Assembly (NCBI RefSeq): GCF_050563545.1 | Contig: NZ_JBNXUM010000036.1 | Span: forward strand, 1 to 64,000 | Reading direction: 5' to 3' | Length of the DNA: 64,000 nt | Source of the DNA: Falsiroseomonas sp050563545 | GTDB taxonomy: Bacteria; Pseudomonadota; Alphaproteobacteria; Acetobacterales; Acetobacteraceae | Shown: piece by piece, positions 61,965 to 64,000 of the stretch | How positions within the stretch are numbered: the first letter of the stretch is position 1 | How the letters are laid out: each line of letters starts with the position of its first letter | Position numbers and translations under genes: made by a program | The notes under the pieces: generated by a model | Database searches by the model: none | What the model was told of the DNA's origin: nothing | The model's input: only the letters and a program-made list of their open reading frames with translations

Positions 61965-64000
61965 GCACCATGCGCCCTGGCCTGCTCGCCGTCGCCGCGC
62001 GCGAGGTCCGCTGGATCCTTCGCGACCCCGTGGCCCGGTTCCTGCTGTTCGGCGTGCCGGTCATCGCCTTCCTCGTCCTCGGCTACGCCTTTAGCAACGC
62101 CGTCGTGCGTGGTCTGTCGGTTGCGGTGGTGGACCAAGATCATTCGACGGTGTCGGCGGAGTTCGTGCAGACGCTCGCGGCGGTACCGGGTATCGCGGTG
62201 GATGTGCGCGGCAGCGACCTCGGCGCCGCGGCGCACGCCATCCGGTCCGGCGACGCCATAGCCGCGGTCTACCTGCCGCCCGATTTCGGCAAGGACCTAC
62301 GCGCGGGGCGCCGGCCGCAGGTCGTGGCCTTCTACAACACGCAGTACTTCACCCCCGGGAACACCGCCGCCAAGGGCATCCGCGATGCGCTGGCCGCGGC
62401 GTCGGCAGCCGCGGCGCCGGCAACGGCGGCGCTGGCCGGCGCGCACCTGGCCGACGCGCCACCAGGCCTGGTCGCGGAGGAGTACGTGCTTTCGAACCCC
62501 GCAATGAACTACGCGGCGTTCCTGCTGCGCGCCCTTCTGCCGACCGTGCTGCACGTGGTTGTCGCGATCGTCGCGGGCTACGCCGTGGGCTCGGAGTTCC
62601 GGCGGCGCGGGCTGAGGGAGTGGTGGGACGCGTCAGGCCACAGCGTCGCCGCCGCACTCGCAGGCAAGATGCTGCCCTACTTCGTCGTGGCGACGGCGCT
62701 GTTCGCCGGTATGGTCGGCATCCTCGATGGCTGGCTCGGCGTCGGCTTCCGCGGCAGCGGCGTCCTGACCGCCGCGGCTGCCATGCTGCTAGTCGTGGCG
62801 TACCTGATGATCGGCTGCCTGATGCAGCTCCTCACCCGCAACATGGCGACCGGGCTGAGCCTCACCGGCATCCTCGTTTCGCCGGCGTTCGGCTACGCCG
62901 GCATCGGCTTTCCCGTGATCGCCATGGAGCCCTTCGCACGCGCCTGGGGGGCGCTGTTGCCGCTGCGCTGGTATGTGCAGATCCTGTTCGACCAGGCCGC
63001 GCGCGGCAGCCCGGTGCAGGACAGTGCAGTGCCCTTCGCGATCCTGCTCGGCCTCGCCCTGCTCTCGACGCTGCTGGTGTGGCTGCGCTTCCGCGCGCTG
63101 GCGCGCCGCGGCTTCGCCCTTCCCGTCGGGTCCGAGGCGGCGGAGCAGCCTCCGGCCACGGGCATCGCGGGCTGCTTCGCGGCGGAGTGGCGCCGCGTGC
63201 TGCGTGACCGCGGCGTGCTGAGCCTGATGGTACTCGGCCCTGCCTTCTACTCGATCTTCTACCCGCAGCCCTATCTCGGCATGGTGGTGCGCGACATCCC
63301 GATCGCGGTGGTGGACCAGGACCATTCGGAGGTGAGCCGGGGCCTCATGCAGGCGCTTGAGGCGCACGGCAACGTCTCCATCGCGCTGCGCGCAAGCAGC
63401 TTCCGGGAGGCGGAGGAGGCGATCCGGGCGCGGCGTGCCTACGGCATCGTCGGTATTCCCCCGGACACCGAGCGGAACCTGCTGAAGGGCGTGCAGGCGC
63501 GCCTGCCGGTCTATGCCGATTCGACCTATTTCCTGGTCTTCAACCGCACGCTGCAGGGCATGCTGGAAGCCCTGCAGGCCTACGCGCAGGACCGTCTCGG
63601 ACATGGCGCAAGGCGCGAGGGGCCGCGGGGCCTGGCCCTGACTTCCGCGCTGAGCCCGGCGGCCGTCGTGCTCGTGCCGCTGTTCAACCCGACCGCGTCC
63701 TACGCCAGCTACGTGGTGCCGGCGGCGTTCGTGCTCATCCTGCACCAGACGCTGCTGATGGGGGCGGCCACGCTCGGCGGCGCGGCCTTCGAACGGGCGG
63801 GGGGGCAGGGCCGCGGAGCCCGCGCCAGTGCCCCAGCGATCCTGGGCCAGGCGCTGGCGCACTGGACCATCTACGTGCCGGCGGTCCTGCTCTACTTCGT
63901 GGTCATGCCGCGCGTGTACGGCTTCTCGACACTCGGCAGCCCGTGGCAGGTCGCTGCGGTCGCCTTCCCCTTCATACTGGCGACCAGCTTCCTCGGCCAG
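61961..64000 (+). CDS. Tandem-fused ABC-2 type permease (runs off the window)
   Basis: At least 680 codons from ATG 61961 without a stop. It contains two ABC-2 membrane modules in a row. Module 1 begins REVRWILRDPVARFLLFGVP and has SVAVVDQDHSTVS. Module 2 begins EWRRVLRDRGVLSLMVLGPA and repeats AVVDQDHSEVSRGLMQALE. Each has a long periplasmic loop after its first helix and then a helical bundle (first set through about residue 390). Single-module YhhJ/YhiH-type proteins are more common. With the HlyD partner it should form an exporter; its ATPase is not in view. Confidence 0.88.
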   Translation, partial: MSTMRPGLLAVAAREVRWILRDPVARFLLFGVPVIAFLVLGYAFSNAVVRGLSVAVVDQDHSTVSAEFVQTLAAVPGIAVDVRGSDLGAAAHAIRSGDAIAAVYLPPDFGKDLRAGRRPQVVAFYNTQYFTPGNTAAKGIRDALAAASAAAAPATAALAGAHLADAPPGLVAEEYVLSNPAMNYAAFLLRALLPTVLHVVVAIVAGYAVGSEFRRRGLREWWDASGHSVAAALAGKMLPYFVVATALFAGMVGILDGWLGVGFRGSGVLTAAAAMLLVVAYLMIGCLMQLLTRNMATGLSLTGILVSPAFGYAGIGFPVIAMEPFARAWGALLPLRWYVQILFDQAARGSPVQDSAVPFAILLGLALLSTLLVWLRFRALARRGFALPVGSEAAEQPPATGIAGCFAAEWRRVLRDRGVLSLMVLGPAFYSIFYPQPYLGMVVRDIPIAVVDQDHSEVSRGLMQALEAHGNVSIALRASSFREAEEAIRARRAYGIVGIPPDTERNLLKGVQARLPVYADSTYFLVFNRTLQGMLEALQAYAQDRLGHGARREGPRGLALTSALSPAAVVLVPLFNPTASYASYVVPAAFVLILHQTLLMGAATLGGAAFERAGGQGRGARASAPAILGQALAHWTIYVPAVLLYFVVMPRVYGFSTLGSPWQVAAVAFPFILATSFLGQ

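Noticed and set aside
61961..63207. Internal plus- and minus-strand frames within 62.0-63.9 kb as separate genes.
   Set aside because: The frame from 61961 reads continuously as a two-module membrane protein to the window edge, which explains the region.
1..64000. CRISPR arrays, tRNA or rRNA genes.
   Set aside because: No regular spaced repeats and no tRNA- or rRNA-like sequence were noticed by eye; a tRNAscan or CRISPR search was not possible here.

Overview
The window looks like chromosome (or a large replicon) of a high-GC alphaproteobacterium. The best guess is a Roseomonas-like member of the Acetobacteraceae. That guess rests on GC-rich codon use, the many Bug/TctC-type solute receptors, the DUF2924/serine-recombinase module and several decayed insertion sequences. 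It is inference: no rRNA or other phylogenetic marker is present.

1-10 kb is a mobile or island region. It holds the start of an ISL3-type transposase, a sigma-factor-like protein, and a tightly overlapping operon (HExxH peptidase, XRE repressor, unknown DNA-binding-like protein). An H-NS-like silencer follows. Next come an intact IS110-family element of the IS1111 type, with 13-bp subterminal inverted repeats and a 250-nt non-coding right end, and a DUF2924/serine recombinase/HTH module whose leading small gene was broken by a GFA-family gene. A deleted nuclease remnant and a terminase-small-subunit-like gene close the region.

11-38 kb is a dense catabolic and transport region. 11.0-16.4 kb carries a complete carbohydrate-type ABC importer with an amidohydrolase. 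18.8-28.3 kb carries two facing arrays built from the same families (SDR, Bug receptor, alpha/beta hydrolase, carboxymuconolactone-decarboxylase-like proteins, ketopantoate-reductase-like proteins). 28.5-33.2 kb is a minus-strand operon of a TauD-like dioxygenase, a FadR-type regulator and an ABC importer that has no ATPase gene here. 33.7-37.8 kb is a coupled set of Bug receptor, epimerase, SsuA/THI5-like protein and amidase.

38.8-42.5 kb is an insertion-sequence graveyard. It contains IS1182, IS5 and IS66 pieces, a broken Rieske gene and a frameshifted paralogue of the 9.3-kb HTH gene. A hairpin-bearing non-coding repeat occurs three times, near 10.5, 18.3 and 41.7 kb.

42.5-48.8 kb holds an AraC-patatin-acetoacetate decarboxylase-3-hydroxybutyrate dehydrogenase operon (ketone-body/PHB type), a sixth Bug receptor, WrbA and a secreted fasciclin-domain protein. 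48.8-60.5 kb pairs a very large winged-helix/ATPase/TPR regulator with a divergent eight-gene operon of hydrolases, a two-subunit molybdenum hydroxylase, a thioredoxin-like protein lacking its second cysteine and a flavin disulfide reductase. The window ends in an HlyD-like adaptor followed by a tandem-fused ABC-2 permease that runs off the edge.
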